Assembly (NCBI GenBank): GCA_001534745.1
Contig: CP013997.1
Coordinates: forward strand, 620,001 to 684,000
Direction of reading: 5' to 3'
Source of the DNA: Pseudomonas monteilii
GTDB taxonomy: Bacteria > Pseudomonadota > Gammaproteobacteria > Pseudomonadales > Pseudomonadaceae
Length of the DNA stretch: 64,000 nt
Shown: piece by piece, positions 49,235-59,262 of the stretch
Layout: every line of letters begins with the position of its first letter
How positions within the stretch are numbered: the stretch's first letter is position 1
Notes under the pieces: generated by a model
What the model was told of the DNA's origin: nothing
Database searches by the model: none
The model's input: the letters and a program-made list of their open reading frames with translations, nothing else
Program-made: the position numbers and the translations under genes

Positions 49235-49282
49235 CGTTACCGTACGCCTCGGACTGTTACGCCAGAGGCCGGAGAGGTAACA
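49235..49282. promoter_or_regulatory. CbrB-type activator sites upstream of crcZ
   Basis: CGTTAC (49235-49240), TGTTAC (49255-49260) and the inverse GTAACA (49277-49282) lie about 100-150 bases upstream of the crcZ start, the normal place for a sigma-54 enhancer. TGTTAC and GTAACA form an inverted pair with a 16-base spacer. CbrB binding is inferred. Confidence 0.72.
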
Positions 49283-49322
49283 GTTTTGTCGGGAGCTGGA
49301 GCCGCACGGCTCTGGAAAGCGC

Positions 49323-49344
49323 GAAGGCGGCCACTGCCGCCTTC
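49323..49344 (-). terminator. hairpin after cbrB
   Basis: GAAGGCGGC (49323-49331) and GCCGCCTTC (49336-49344) form a 9-bp perfect stem 8 bases after the cbrB stop. It lacks a T-run. A second hairpin (CCCCC/GGGGG, 49171-49188) follows before the crcZ promoter; together they should limit read-through from cbrAB into crcZ. Confidence 0.6.
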
Positions 49345-49351
49345 CTGGGTG

Positions 49352-50794
<1,443 letters not shown>

Positions 50795-50798
50795 TGAT

Positions 50799-53768
50799 TC
50801 AATTCTCTCGACGGTCTCGATTCTCGGGGGACGTCGCCGTGACATGCCGGGGCAGGGTCACGCGAATCCGGGTACCTCGTTGCCGTTCGATATCGGCCGG
50901 GCTGTCGATCGTGATGTGTCCATAATGCTCTTCCACGATGGAATAGACCAGTGCGAGCCCGAGCCCGGTTCCCTCGCCAGGGTCCTTGGTGGTGAAGAAC
51001 GGTTCGAACAGGCGGTCCATGATCGCCTTGGGAATGCCGGTGCCCTCGTCCTCGACGATCAGGTCGACGGTGTGCTCGCAGGCCGTGCTGCGCACGCGCA
51101 CGGCGCTGCCGGGTGGCGAGGCGTCGCGGGCGTTGGACAGCAGGTTGATCAGCACCTGGGCCAGGCGTTGCGGGTCGCCCTCGGCCCAGTGTTCCGGGTC
51201 GCACAGGTTGAAGAACTGCACTTCGAAGTTGCGCCGGTTGAGTGCCAGCAGGCCGATCGCATCCTGCGCCACCTCGGCCAGCGACACCGGCTCTTCGGTG
51301 TTCTGGTGGCTGCCGCCGGCGTGGGCGAAGCTCATCAGCGACTGCACGATGCGCGACACGCGCTTGGTCTGCTCGAGGATCTGCCCCGACAGTTCGGTGA
51401 TCTCGCCATCGTCCTCACGCTCCTCGCGCAGGTTCTGCGCCAGGCAGGCGATGCCGGTGATCGGGTTGCCGATCTCGTGCGCCACCCCGGCGGCCAGGCG
51501 CCCGATGCTGGCCAGGCGTTCGGAATGCACCAGCTTGTCTTCCAGCGCCTGGGTGACGGTCAGGTCTTCGACCAGCAGCACCAGGCCACTGTTGCCGGGG
51601 GCCAGGGGTTCGGCGATGGCCGCCTTGTGCAGGTTGAGCCAGCGGCTCTGGCCGTCCGGCGCCAGGCGCTGCTTGTGCAGGTGCTCGTCGGGCACGTTGA
51701 TGAAGTCCAGCAGCAGGGCGCGCCAGGGTTCGTCGATGGTGGTCAGGCGTGAGCCGACCACGTGCTTGGCGGCGATGCCGGTGAGTTCTTCCATGGCCTT
51801 GTTCCACATCAGGATCTCTTGGTCCTTGGCCAGCGAGCACACCCCCATCGGCAGCTCCTGCAGGGTCTGGCGGTGGTAGCGGCGCAGTGCATCGAGTTCG
51901 GCGGCCAGGCCGGTCAGGCGCGAGTGGTAGTCCTCGAGCCGACTCTCGATGAAATGGATGTCTTCGGTGACGTAGTTCTCGCTGCCGGACTTGTACGGCA
52001 GGAAGGTCTCGACCATGTCCTGCGCCACGCTCGGCCCCATCAGGCCCGAAAGGTTCGCCTCGATGCGGTCGCGCAGCCGGCGCAGGGCATAGGGGCGTCG
52101 CTCGTCGAACGGTAGATAAAGGTCACGCAGGGCCTGCTCGACTTCCTTCTGCGCCGCCTTGGCGCCCAGGGGCTTGGCCAGCTGAGTGGCGAATTCCTGG
52201 GGCGAGGCGGCATGCAGTTCGCGCCGCTGGGGCCGGCGCACGTTGTCCACCGCGCAGGCCTCGGCGGCGCTGACCTCTTCGGCGCTGGCATGGGTGAACA
52301 GCGAGATCAGGGTGAACAGCAATACGTTGGCCGCCAGGGAGGCGATCGCCGCCATGTGCCAGCTGGTGTCGTCCAGTACGTAGATCATGTCCAGCGAGGG
52401 GATGTAGAAGCCCTGCAGGTTGCCGAGCATCGGCAGCAGCATGGTGACCATCCACACCAGAAAGCCCGCCAGCAGCCCGGCGATGAAGCCCCGGCGGTTG
52501 GCGGTCGGCCAGTACAGCACCGACAGCACGCCGGGCAGGAACTGCAACGTGGCGACGAAGGCGACGATGCCGAGGTTGGCCAGGCTCTGGTGGTTGCTCT
52601 GGGTCAGGTAGACCACGAAGCCGGCGGCGATGATCGCCACGATCAGCGCGCGTCGGGTCCACTTCAGCCAACGGTAGATGTTGCCCTCGGCCGGCGGCTG
52701 GTAGAGCGGTAGGACCAGATGATTCAGGGCCATGCCCGAGAGCGCCAGGGTGGTGACGATGATCAGCCCGCTGGAGGCCGACAGGCCGCCGACGTAGGCC
52801 AGCAGCGCCAGCGCCGGGCTGTCGGCGGCGATGCCCAGGCCCAGGGTGAAGTATTCCGGGTTGGTGCTGGCGCCCAGGCGCAGGCCGGCCCACAGGATCA
52901 GCGGCACCGCCAGGCTCATCAGCAGCAGGAACAGCGGCAGCCCCCAGCTGGCACTCACCAGCGAGCGGGGGTTGAGGTTCTCGGTGAAGGCCATGTGGTA
53001 CATCTGCGGCATGACGATGGCCGAGGCGAAGAACACCAGCAGCAGGGTGCGCCAGGGGCCTTCCTGCAGGGGGGTGTGCAAGGCCGCCAGCGCGGTCTGG
53101 TTCTGCAACAGCCAGACTTCCAGCTGGTGCGGCCCGCCGAACACGCCATACAGCGCATACAGGCCGATCCCGCCCAGGGCCAGCAGCTTGATCACCGACT
53201 CGAAGGCGATGGCGAAGACCAGGCCCTCGTGCTTTTCGCGCGTGGCGATGTGGCGTGAGCCGAAGAAGATCGTGAACAGGGTGATCATCGCGCAGAAGGC
53301 CAGGGCCACACGCGCCTTGATCGGTTCGCCGGTGAGGATGTTGATCGAGTCGGCCACAGCCTGGATCTGCAAGGCCAGCAGGGGCAGCACCCCGATCAGC
53401 ATGAACAGGGTGGTCAGCGCCCCGACCCAGGTGCTGCGAAAACGAAACGCCAGCAGGTCGGCCAGTGATGAAAGCTGGTAGGTGCGGGTGATCTTGAGGA
53501 TCGGGTAGAGCAGCACCGGGGCCAGCAGGAAGGCGCCGGACACACCCAGGTAGACGGCCAGGAAACCATAGCCGTATTGATAGGCCAGGCCGACCGAGCC
53601 ATAGAATGCCCAGGCGCTGGCATAGACACCGAGCGACAGGGTGTAGGTCAGAGGGTGGCGGATCACCGCACGCGGGATCAGCCCACGCTCGCTGACCCAG
53701 GCCACGCCGAACAGGACCAGCAGGTAGGCGGCGCTGATCAGGATCAGCTGGGTCAGGCTAAAGCTCAT
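50799..53768 (-). CDS. cbrA: CbrA sensor histidine kinase with SLC5 transporter-like domain
   Basis: A 989-residue membrane kinase. The first 480 or so residues form a sodium/solute symporter-type (SLC5) domain with about 13 membrane helices ([20 protein letters not shown] is typical). A STAC linker and a PAS domain (about 620-735) follow. The kinase core has the phosphorylated His in GVAHEIGNP near 764, an N box (NLLSNARDA) and G boxes ([17 protein letters not shown]). The start is chosen at Met 53768 because GCGAGA is well spaced for it; Met 53774 is also in frame. It overlaps cbrX and is coupled to cbrB. Confidence 0.96.
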   Translation of the reverse strand: MSFSLTQLILISAAYLLVLFGVAWVSERGLIPRAVIRHPLTYTLSLGVYASAWAFYGSVGLAYQYGYGFLAVYLGVSGAFLLAPVLLYPILKITRTYQLSSLADLLAFRFRSTWVGALTTLFMLIGVLPLLALQIQAVADSINILTGEPIKARVALAFCAMITLFTIFFGSRHIATREKHEGLVFAIAFESVIKLLALGGIGLYALYGVFGGPHQLEVWLLQNQTALAALHTPLQEGPWRTLLLVFFASAIVMPQMYHMAFTENLNPRSLVSASWGLPLFLLLMSLAVPLILWAGLRLGASTNPEYFTLGLGIAADSPALALLAYVGGLSASSGLIIVTTLALSGMALNHLVLPLYQPPAEGNIYRWLKWTRRALIVAIIAAGFVVYLTQSNHQSLANLGIVAFVATLQFLPGVLSVLYWPTANRRGFIAGLLAGFLVWMVTMLLPMLGNLQGFYIPSLDMIYVLDDTSWHMAAIASLAANVLLFTLISLFTHASAEEVSAAEACAVDNVRRPQRRELHAASPQEFATQLAKPLGAKAAQKEVEQALRDLYLPFDERRPYALRRLRDRIEANLSGLMGPSVAQDMVETFLPYKSGSENYVTEDIHFIESRLEDYHSRLTGLAAELDALRRYHRQTLQELPMGVCSLAKDQEILMWNKAMEELTGIAAKHVVGSRLTTIDEPWRALLLDFINVPDEHLHKQRLAPDGQSRWLNLHKAAIAEPLAPGNSGLVLLVEDLTVTQALEDKLVHSERLASIGRLAAGVAHEIGNPITGIACLAQNLREEREDDGEITELSGQILEQTKRVSRIVQSLMSFAHAGGSHQNTEEPVSLAEVAQDAIGLLALNRRNFEVQFFNLCDPEHWAEGDPQRLAQVLINLLSNARDASPPGSAVRVRSTACEHTVDLIVEDEGTGIPKAIMDRLFEPFFTTKDPGEGTGLGLALVYSIVEEHYGHITIDSPADIERQRGTRIRVTLPRHVTATSPENRDRREN

Positions 53769-53934
53769 CGGCATCTCGCTGGCTCTGCAGAATGAAGGTG
53801 ACGACGATGAGGATCAGCCAGAGCAGGTAGGGGCGGTACCAGGCGCCGGTCGGCTCGATCCACCAATCCATGATGGCGGGCGAGAACAGGTAGATCCCCA
53901 CCACCAGAAGCAGGACCAAACGATAGATGTACAT
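53758..53934 (-). CDS. cbrX: 58-residue membrane protein overlapping cbrA (CbrX)
   Basis: A short gene under 60 codons. It starts at ATG 53934 with GAGG six bases upstream and ends with TAG at 53758, overlapping the cbrA start by 11 bases. The protein begins MYIYRLVLLLVVGIYLFSPA, has a central DWWIEPTGAWYRPY motif, and ends QSQRDADEL. It has two hydrophobic segments (about 4-20 and 35-51), so it is probably a two-helix inner-membrane protein. Position and overlap match the small gene called cbrX in other pseudomonads, whose role is thought to include translational coupling with cbrA. I recall that name from general knowledge; no search was done. Confidence 0.85.
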   Translation of the reverse strand: MYIYRLVLLLVVGIYLFSPAIMDWWIEPTGAWYRPYLLWLILIVVTFILQSQRDADEL

Positions 53935-54156
53935 GCTGGCCTCGAGGGTTGGGCGCTGCGGGCGTGGACGCTTTATCGGCGCACGTGACCGAGGGGATGC
54001 TAGCGGGAATCGCCGGGGTTAGCCAAGAGGTTGATTTGGCGGGGTTTGCTTTTGTACGGGACAAGGCTGTCCGGCTGTTCTCGCGGGTGAGTGCAGCGAG
54101 CGTTCAGGCCTCTCGCAAGGATCGTATCTGCCTATGAGGCCGAGATGACGCTACGG

Positions 54157-54228
54157 GTGTGGGGGCGGGCTTGCCCGCGATACAAGCGGCGCGTGACGGG
54201 GCCCTATCGCTGGCAAGCCAGCTCTCAT
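54157..54228. repeat. inverted REP pair
   Basis: GTGTGGGGGCGGGCTTGCCC followed by GCGATA, then about 70 bases later TATCGCTGGCAAGCCAGCTC. These are two inverted copies of a REP-like unit with internal stems (GCGGGC/GCCCGC and GGC/GCC). The sequence type differs from the element at 54277. Confidence 0.7.
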
Positions 54229-54276
54229 AGAACATAAAATATCTTGTTGATTTTGAAAGGAACAATTTTAGGATTT

Positions 54277-54420
54277 TGTGGGCCCTGCGGGCCCAATCGC
54301 GGCCGGTCCGGCGCCCCGGCTGGGGCCGCTCCCACAGATGACCGTGATAGCCTGCAACCCCGCGGTGGGGCTACGGGTGTAGGAGCGGCCCCTGTGCCGC
54401 GATGGGCCGCAAAGCGGCCC
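54277..54420. repeat. REPIN-like element, third copy
   Basis: It shares with 16731-16874 a nearly identical core (GATAGCCTGCAACCCCGCGG then GGTGTAGGAGCGGCCCCTG) and with 7315-7452 the GCGGCCGGTCCGGCGCCCCG part. Inverted units GGGGCCGCTCCCACA and TGTAGGAGCGGCCCC face each other. The outer arms are less perfect than in the second copy (GGGCCCTGCGGGCCC on one side, GGGCCGCAAAGCGGCCC on the other). Confidence 0.8.
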
Positions 54421-54653
54421 TAAAATCGATGAGCAGTAAAGCCCCGGACTCTGCTAACTATCGCCATGTTCTCTGCTCGACAGCGCGGCGCCAAAGCGGC
54501 GGGTGGACTCCCACTTAGATCCATGCAGCCTGCCGGGGAAGCATTGATGAGCACAGGAAGGACAAAGCAGAAAAGACAGTTGCCTGAGTGAAGGGCGACG
54601 GCGTTCTGGCACATCAGTGTCGGGGAGAGGCCCTTGAGCAGATCGGCAAACGC

Positions 54654-55541
54654 TCAGCGCAAATCCGCTTCAGGCATCGTCGTCGTCCGGGCAATCGCCT
54701 CCGGCCGCCACCGCGTGCGGGCCACGGCCAGGACTTCGGCCGGTGTCGCCTGCACCTGCTGCGGCTCGGTTTCCTGCCCCAGTGCACGCAAGGCCCGCAG
54801 CAACAAGGGCGTCGCCTGATCCCCCTGCAACGGCGGCGAGCGGTAGGATTTGCCCAGCTTGTGGCCATCCGGCTGCACGAGCAGGGGGATGTGCAGGTAG
54901 CGTGGCTGCGAGAACCCCAGCAGCTCTTGCAGGTACAGCTGACGCGGGGTGTTGTCCAGCAGGTCGGCCCCGCGCACGATGTCGGTCACGCCCTGCCAGG
55001 CATCGTCCAGCACCACCGCCAGCTGGTAGGCATACAACCCGTCGCGACGCTGGATGACGAAATCGCCCACCTCGCGCCCCAGGTGCTGCGCGTACTCGCC
55101 CTGCACCCGGTCGGTGAAGCGGTAGAGCAGTTCCGGCACCCGCAGGCGGATGGCCGCGCCTTCGCGGGCATGCCCGGCGTTGCGGCAAAAGCCTGGATAG
55201 AGGCCGTTGTAACCTTCCAGTTGCTTGCGCGAACAGGTGCAGGCATAGGCCAGGCCCAGGCTGAACAGGCGGTCGACCACGGCGGCATAGGCGTCATGGC
55301 GCTGACTCTGGCAGACCACCTCGCCGTCCCAGTGCAGGCCGTAGGACTCGAGGGTCCGCAGGATCGCATCGCGGGCACCAGGCATCTCGCGGGGCGGATC
55401 GGTGTCCTCGATGCGCAGGAGCCAGCGGCCGTCGACGGCACGCGCATCCAGCCAGGACGCCAGGGCGGCGACCAGAGAGCCAAAATGCAGAAAGCCGCTG
55501 GGGGTAGGGGCGAAGCGTCCGATGTAACGAGAGTCGGTCAT
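54654..55541 (-). CDS. gluQ: glutamyl-Q tRNA(Asp) synthetase
   Basis: A 295-residue truncated GluRS paralogue (YadB/GluQ-RS) that attaches glutamate to queuosine in tRNA-Asp. It has the class I catalytic core only: HIGH-type motif in FAPTPSGFLHFGSL and KMSKS-type HKLGKS. The zinc-binding cluster is visible in YACTCSRKQLEGYNGLYPGFCR. It lacks the anticodon-binding domain of true GluRS, as expected. It lies 63 bases after dksA, the same arrangement as in E. coli, with a terminator hairpin between. Confidence 0.94.
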   Translation of the reverse strand: MTDSRYIGRFAPTPSGFLHFGSLVAALASWLDARAVDGRWLLRIEDTDPPREMPGARDAILRTLESYGLHWDGEVVCQSQRHDAYAAVVDRLFSLGLAYACTCSRKQLEGYNGLYPGFCRNAGHAREGAAIRLRVPELLYRFTDRVQGEYAQHLGREVGDFVIQRRDGLYAYQLAVVLDDAWQGVTDIVRGADLLDNTPRQLYLQELLGFSQPRYLHIPLLVQPDGHKLGKSYRSPPLQGDQATPLLLRALRALGQETEPQQVQATPAEVLAVARTRWRPEAIARTTTMPEADLR

Positions 55542-55564
55542 GGGCAGGTGGGGTCGGCAAACGA

Positions 55565-55589
55565 AACGGGGCGCCTTACGCGCCCCGTT
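55565..55589 (-). terminator. terminator between dksA and gluQ
   Basis: AACGGGGCGC (55565-55574) and GCGCCCCGTT (55580-55589) form a perfect 10-bp stem. On the minus strand TCGTTT follows. It can reduce gluQ expression relative to dksA, an arrangement known from E. coli dksA-gluQ. Confidence 0.75.
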
Positions 55590-55604
55590 CAGGTGGAAGA
55601 ACGA

Positions 55605-56051
55605 TCAGCCTTTGCCGACCGTCTTTTCCTTCTTCTCGGCAATTTCCTTGCAGTCGAAGCACAGGTCGGCGGTCGGACGGGCTTCCAGACGGCGCAGGCC
55701 GATCTCGATGCCGCAGCTGTTGCACCAGCCATAGTCGTCGTCGATGATCAACTGCAGGGTCTTGTCGATCTTCTTGATCAGCTTGCGCTCGCGGTCACGG
55801 TTGCGCAATTCCAGAGCGAACTCCTCTTCCTGGCTGGCGCGGTCGGCCGGGTCCGGGAAGTTGGCAGCTTCGTCTTTCATGTGGTCGACCGTGCGATCCA
55901 CGCTCTGCATCAGATCTTGCTTCCAGGCATTGAGCAGGTTGGTGAAGTGAGCCTTCATGGGCTCGCCCATGTACTCCTCACCTTCGGCGACCTGGTAGGG
56001 TCCTATTTCATCGTAGTGCTGACTGCTTTTATGCTTTTCTTGGGTGGACAT
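55605..56051 (-). CDS. dksA: RNA polymerase-binding transcription factor DksA
   Basis: A 148-residue ppGpp cofactor that acts through the RNA polymerase secondary channel. The central coiled coil holds the tip aspartates (Asp67 and Asp70 in FPDPADRASQEEE). The four-cysteine zinc finger is complete: Cys110, Cys113 (WCNSCG) and Cys131, Cys134 (LCFDCK). This distinguishes it from the cysteine-poor DksA2 paralogue of pseudomonads. Length is close to E. coli (151). Confidence 0.97.
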   Translation of the reverse strand: MSTQEKHKSSQHYDEIGPYQVAEGEEYMGEPMKAHFTNLLNAWKQDLMQSVDRTVDHMKDEAANFPDPADRASQEEEFALELRNRDRERKLIKKIDKTLQLIIDDDYGWCNSCGIEIGLRRLEARPTADLCFDCKEIAEKKEKTVGKG

Positions 56052-56261
56052 GGAATAGACCGCCTCTCACTCTTTGATCCAATGCACAGGCTTGCTCCAT
56101 CTCCGGCACCTGCCGGCCCTGCGACTGTGAGCCGCCGAACTTACCAGATAGAGGGTGCGGTATGCTACCCCGCCTGCATCGTGCTAATGGACAGCGGCGT
56201 GCAGTACACGTTCGCCACTTCCTGGCAGAATTATCAGTTCCGTTCGGATTGGAAAAAAACC

Positions 56262-57434
56262 ATGCCTCGACCCTATAGCCAGCGTAGCCGCGCCATCGAA
56301 CCGTTCCACGTCATGGCCTTGCTGGCGCGGGCCAATGAGCTGCAGGCGGCCGGGCATGATGTGATCCATCTGGAGATCGGCGAGCCGGACTTCACCACCG
56401 CCGCGCCCATCGTGCAGGCCGGCCAGGCAGCGCTGGCCGCCGGCCACACCCGCTACACGGCCGCACGCGGGCTGCCCGCCTTGCGCCAGGCCATCGCGCG
56501 CTTCTATGGCGAGCGCTACGCCGTGGACGTCGACCCGCAGCGGATCCTGATCACCCCCGGCGGTTCCGGCGCGCTGCTGCTGGCCAGCAGCCTGCTGGTC
56601 GACCCTGACAAGCACTGGCTGTTGGCCGACCCCGGCTATCCTTGCAACCGGCATTTCCTGCGCCTGGTCGAAGGGGGCGCGCAGCTGGTACCGGTCGGGC
56701 CGGATGACAACTATCAACTGACGCCCGAGCACGTGCGCCGGTGCTGGAACGAGCAGACCGTCGGCGCCCTGGTGGCTTCGCCCGCCAACCCCACCGGCAC
56801 CGTGCTCGACCGCGAAGCGTTGGCGAGTCTGTCGCAGGCCGTGCGCGCCCAGGATGGTCACCTGGTGGTGGACGAGATCTACCACGGGCTGACCTACGGC
56901 ATGGACGCGCCCAGTGTGCTGGAAGTGGACCAGGACGCCTTCGTGCTCAACAGCTTCTCCAAGTACTTCGGCATGACCGGCTGGCGGCTGGGGTGGCTGG
57001 TCGCGCCACCCGCAGCGGTGGCCGATCTGGAGAAGCTGGCGCAGAACCTCTACATCAGTGCGCCGAGCATGGCCCAGCATGCCGCGCTGGCCTGCTTCGA
57101 ACCGGACACCCTGGCGATCTTCGAGGCGCGCCGTGCCGAGTTCGCCCGGCGGCGCGACTTCCTCCTGCCAGCGCTGCGTCAACTGGGCTTTCGGATCGAA
57201 GTGGAGCCGCAAGGCGCGTTCTACCTGTACGCCGACATCAGTGCGTTCGGCGGCGATGCGTTCGCCTTCTGCCAGCATTTCCTGGAGACCCAGCACGTGG
57301 CCTTCACGCCTGGGCTGGATTTCGGCCGGCACCTGGCCGGCCACCATGTGCGCTTCGCCTATACCCAGAACCTGCCTCGCCTCGAAGAAGCGGTGCAGCG
57401 CATCGCCCGTGGCTTGCAGGGGTGGCAGGGCTGA
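56262..57434 (+). CDS. class I/II PLP-dependent aminotransferase
   Basis: A 390-residue fold-type I aminotransferase. The PLP lysine is in [16 protein letters not shown] near residue 233; other cofactor residues are in [11 protein letters not shown] and [12 protein letters not shown]. The N-terminus ([16 protein letters not shown], then [13 protein letters not shown]) is typical of the aspartate/aromatic aminotransferase group; the substrate cannot be told. The frame is open for another 1.7 kb upstream, but that part is antisense to dksA and gluQ and is not coding. sfsA overlaps its stop by one base (TGATG), so the two are cotranslated. Confidence 0.9.
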   Translation: MPRPYSQRSRAIEPFHVMALLARANELQAAGHDVIHLEIGEPDFTTAAPIVQAGQAALAAGHTRYTAARGLPALRQAIARFYGERYAVDVDPQRILITPGGSGALLLASSLLVDPDKHWLLADPGYPCNRHFLRLVEGGAQLVPVGPDDNYQLTPEHVRRCWNEQTVGALVASPANPTGTVLDREALASLSQAVRAQDGHLVVDEIYHGLTYGMDAPSVLEVDQDAFVLNSFSKYFGMTGWRLGWLVAPPAAVADLEKLAQNLYISAPSMAQHAALACFEPDTLAIFEARRAEFARRRDFLLPALRQLGFRIEVEPQGAFYLYADISAFGGDAFAFCQHFLETQHVAFTPGLDFGRHLAGHHVRFAYTQNLPRLEEAVQRIARGLQGWQG

Positions 57435-58141
57435 TGCTGTTTGCTCCCGAACTCGAGCGAGGGCGGCTGCTGCGCCGGTACAAGCGTTTTCTGGCCGATA
57501 TCGAGCTGCCCACGGGTGAGCAATTGACCATCCACTGCCCCAACACGGGCTCGATGCTCAACTGCATGCGCGAGGGCGGCGATGTCTGGTTCACCCGCTC
57601 CAACGACCCCAAGCGCAAGTTGCCCGGCACCTGGGAGTTGAGCGAAACGCCCCAGGGGCGGCTGGCCTGCATCAATACCGGGCGCGCCAACGCGCTGGTG
57701 GAAGAGGCGTTGCGCGCCGGGATCATCACCGAACTGGCCGGGTTCCACACTCTGCGCCGCGAAGTCGCCTATGGCGAGGAACGCAGCCGGGTGGACTTCT
57801 ACCTGGAGTACGCCGAGGGGCCGGCCTACGTCGAGGTCAAGAGCGTGACCCTGGGGTACCCGGACAGTGCCGTGGCGGCGTTCCCGGATGCGGTGACCCA
57901 GCGCGGCGCCAAGCACCTGCGCGAGCTGGCCAGCCTGGCCCGGCAAGGCGTGCGTGCCGTGCAGCTGTACTGCGTGAACCTCAGCGGGGTCGAGGCGGTG
58001 CGTCCGGCCCAGGAAATCGACGACGCCTACGCCCAGGCCTTGCGTGCGGCGGTGCGCGACGGGGTCGAGGTGCTGGCCTACGGCACGCGGGTGGAGACCT
58101 CGGGGATCGTCATCGATCGGCCGTTGCCGGTGAAATGGTAG
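57434..58141 (+). CDS. sfsA: sugar fermentation stimulation protein SfsA (predicted DNA-binding nuclease-like)
   Basis: A 235-residue SfsA protein. The N-terminal OB-like domain contains HCPNTGSML; the C-terminal PD-(D/E)XK-like domain contains [20 protein letters not shown] with the Asp, Glu and Lys of that fold. E. coli SfsA was linked to maltose metabolism; its molecular role is not settled. It begins in the aminotransferase stop codon (TGATG). Its last 32 bases overlap the end of the convergent Rieske gene. Confidence 0.95.
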   Translation: MLFAPELERGRLLRRYKRFLADIELPTGEQLTIHCPNTGSMLNCMREGGDVWFTRSNDPKRKLPGTWELSETPQGRLACINTGRANALVEEALRAGIITELAGFHTLRREVAYGEERSRVDFYLEYAEGPAYVEVKSVTLGYPDSAVAAFPDAVTQRGAKHLRELASLARQGVRAVQLYCVNLSGVEAVRPAQEIDDAYAQALRAAVRDGVEVLAYGTRVETSGIVIDRPLPVKW

Positions 58142-58511
58142 TCGCTCGCCACAGACTGCCTGCTGCTTCCAGGCACCTGACCGGCTCCAGGCGCTGACCT
58201 TCGCACGGACCGGTGACGCATTCGCCGTCCTCGATGAGAAACAGCGCGCCATGCCGAGCGCAACGGATCAGGCTGCCACTGTCGTCGAGAAAGCCGCCGT
58301 CCTGCCAGTGCAAGGGCACATGGCGGTGCGGGCAGCGGTTGACGTACACGTAGGCGCGGCCCTGGTGGCGTACTGCGAATACTGTCGTGTCCGGGAGCTC
58401 GAACAGGCGGCTGGTGCCTTCGAGGAGTGCATCGGAGCGGCACAGCAGCGTCATGCCGGGCGGCGGCGAACACTCGTCGGTGGCGGACCCAGGGGAAGCA
58501 GTGGACGGCAT
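58110..58511 (-). CDS. Rieske-type [2Fe-2S] ferredoxin-like protein
   Basis: A 133-residue protein with a single Rieske domain. Cluster ligands are Cys60 and His62 (NRCPHRH) and Cys84 and His87 (RCARHGALF). There is no signal, no membrane anchor and no oxygenase partner nearby, so it is probably a soluble electron carrier of unknown partner. Start Met 58511 has AGGA upstream; Met 58454 would give a shorter protein closer to the domain edge, and a longer frame to 58709 is unlikely. The 3' ends of this gene and sfsA overlap by 32 bases on opposite strands. Confidence 0.83.
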   Translation of the reverse strand: MPSTASPGSATDECSPPPGMTLLCRSDALLEGTSRLFELPDTTVFAVRHQGRAYVYVNRCPHRHVPLHWQDGGFLDDSGSLIRCARHGALFLIEDGECVTGPCEGQRLEPVRCLEAAGSLWRATTISPATADR

Positions 58512-58679
58512 TGGCTCGGTTTCCTGACGATCGACAGCACCATAGTGCGAAGTCTCGTGGTTTCCGGCAAGCACGCGGGCGTCAAAGCGGCGTGGCGCAA
58601 TGACATGAAGTGTCAGGGCAAGACTGGACAACGCTGCCTGTTGGCCCTCTTCAGGCAACAGCCTGCTGAGCGAGCACGC

Positions 58680-58793
58680 AAAAAAAGACCCGGCAAAGTG
58701 CCGGGTCAATAACCGTGATTAGCCTGATGAGGAGATAATCTGAACGTCCGAACCAAGGTCTTCCAGATTACCCAACCAGTCTCGCGACCAGTT
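58680..58793 (-). ncRNA. prrF: PrrF-type iron-responsive small RNA
   Basis: The minus strand from about 58793 begins AACTGGTCGCGAG and contains the conserved PrrF core TTATCTCCTCATCAGGCTAA then TCACGG, which pairs with targets such as sodB. It ends in a perfect terminator: GACCCGGCA/TGCCGGGTC (58687-58707) and seven T residues (58680-58686), giving about 114 nt. The promoter carries a Fur box over the -10 region. P. putida has two unlinked PrrF copies; which one this is cannot be told. The identification is from remembered P. aeruginosa PrrF sequence, not a search. Confidence 0.92.
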
Positions 58794-58795
58794 GT

Positions 58796-58827
58796 GATAA
58801 TCATAACGATTCTCATTTCACAGTCAA
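58796..58827 (-). promoter_or_regulatory. prrF promoter with overlapping Fur box
   Basis: On the minus strand TTGACT (58827-58822) and TATGAT (58805-58800) with a 16-base spacer form a good sigma-70 promoter; transcription should start near 58793. GATAATCATAACGATTCTC on the plus strand (58796-58814) matches the 19-base Fur consensus at 15 positions and covers the -10 element, so iron-loaded Fur would block it. Confidence 0.88.
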
Positions 58828-58841
58828 TGCCTTTGTGCACT

Positions 58842-59120
58842 TTATTTTTCTGCCGTCCCTGACGACGTTTCGCCCAGCAGGCGCTGATCCAGCGCACGCT
58901 TGTGATCGGCAGGCAGTTCATTCCAGTGGATGTCGAGCAGCGCCCCTTCGAGGGCGTACAGCAACGCCTTGGAAGCCCGGAAGCCACGTGTCTTGACGGC
59001 CTGATAAGCGACGACCGCTCCCAGGCGGCGCAAATCCGATTCGTTATGGATGCCGACGGCGTGCAGCCACTGTGCCGACGTCTTCCCCAGGTTCTTCAGG
59101 CCTTGCAACTCGTCGTTCAT
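58842..59120 (-). CDS. TfoX C-terminal-domain protein
   Basis: A 92-residue protein consisting of the TfoX C-terminal domain only: LKNLGKTSAQWLHAVGIHNESDLRRLG is the typical helix-hairpin-helix start, followed by ALLYALEGALLDIHWNELP. Full-length TfoX/Sxy, which controls competence in other bacteria, has an extra N-terminal domain that is absent here. Function unknown. Start Met 59120 has AAGGAG upstream. No terminator separates it from the prrF promoter 15 bases downstream, so its transcripts probably run into prrF. Confidence 0.87.
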   Translation of the reverse strand: MNDELQGLKNLGKTSAQWLHAVGIHNESDLRRLGAVVAYQAVKTRGFRASKALLYALEGALLDIHWNELPADHKRALDQRLLGETSSGTAEK

Positions 59121-59262
59121 CCAGGCTCCTTGCTGTGGCGGGCGGCGGGTCAGGGAAGGCAGGCGCATCACAGCAGTGTAGCGGGGCGGGGGCAGCCGTG
59201 TGGACGCATGCCCCGATGGCCGACGGGTTGCCTGTTGCAGGCGCCGTCGGCCTGGCTCGGCC

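Larger units (their letters stand above)
53935..54653. other. 719-base gap between cbrX and gluQ
   Basis: No convincing gene. It holds the cbrXAB promoter region next to cbrX, two REP-type elements (54157-54228 and 54277-54420), and an AT-rich island (about 54227-54277). From 54421 to 54653 I see no repeat, no terminator and no supported frame; a 64-codon frame on the minus strand (54420-54614) lacks a ribosome site and family likeness. Confidence 0.6.

Noticed and set aside
48654..49351. Riboswitch or leader peptide in the pcnB upstream region
   Set aside because: The A-rich motifs and sigma-54 promoter fit CrcZ far better.
54588..56261. N-terminal extension of the aminotransferase by about 560 codons
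   Set aside because: This part is antisense to gluQ and dksA, both intact. The conserved aminotransferase begins at 56262.
58706..58987. 93-codon minus-strand frame ending near 58706
   Set aside because: It runs through the end of the TfoX-domain gene in another frame, then the prrF promoter and most of PrrF; no ribosome site and better explained by the small RNA.
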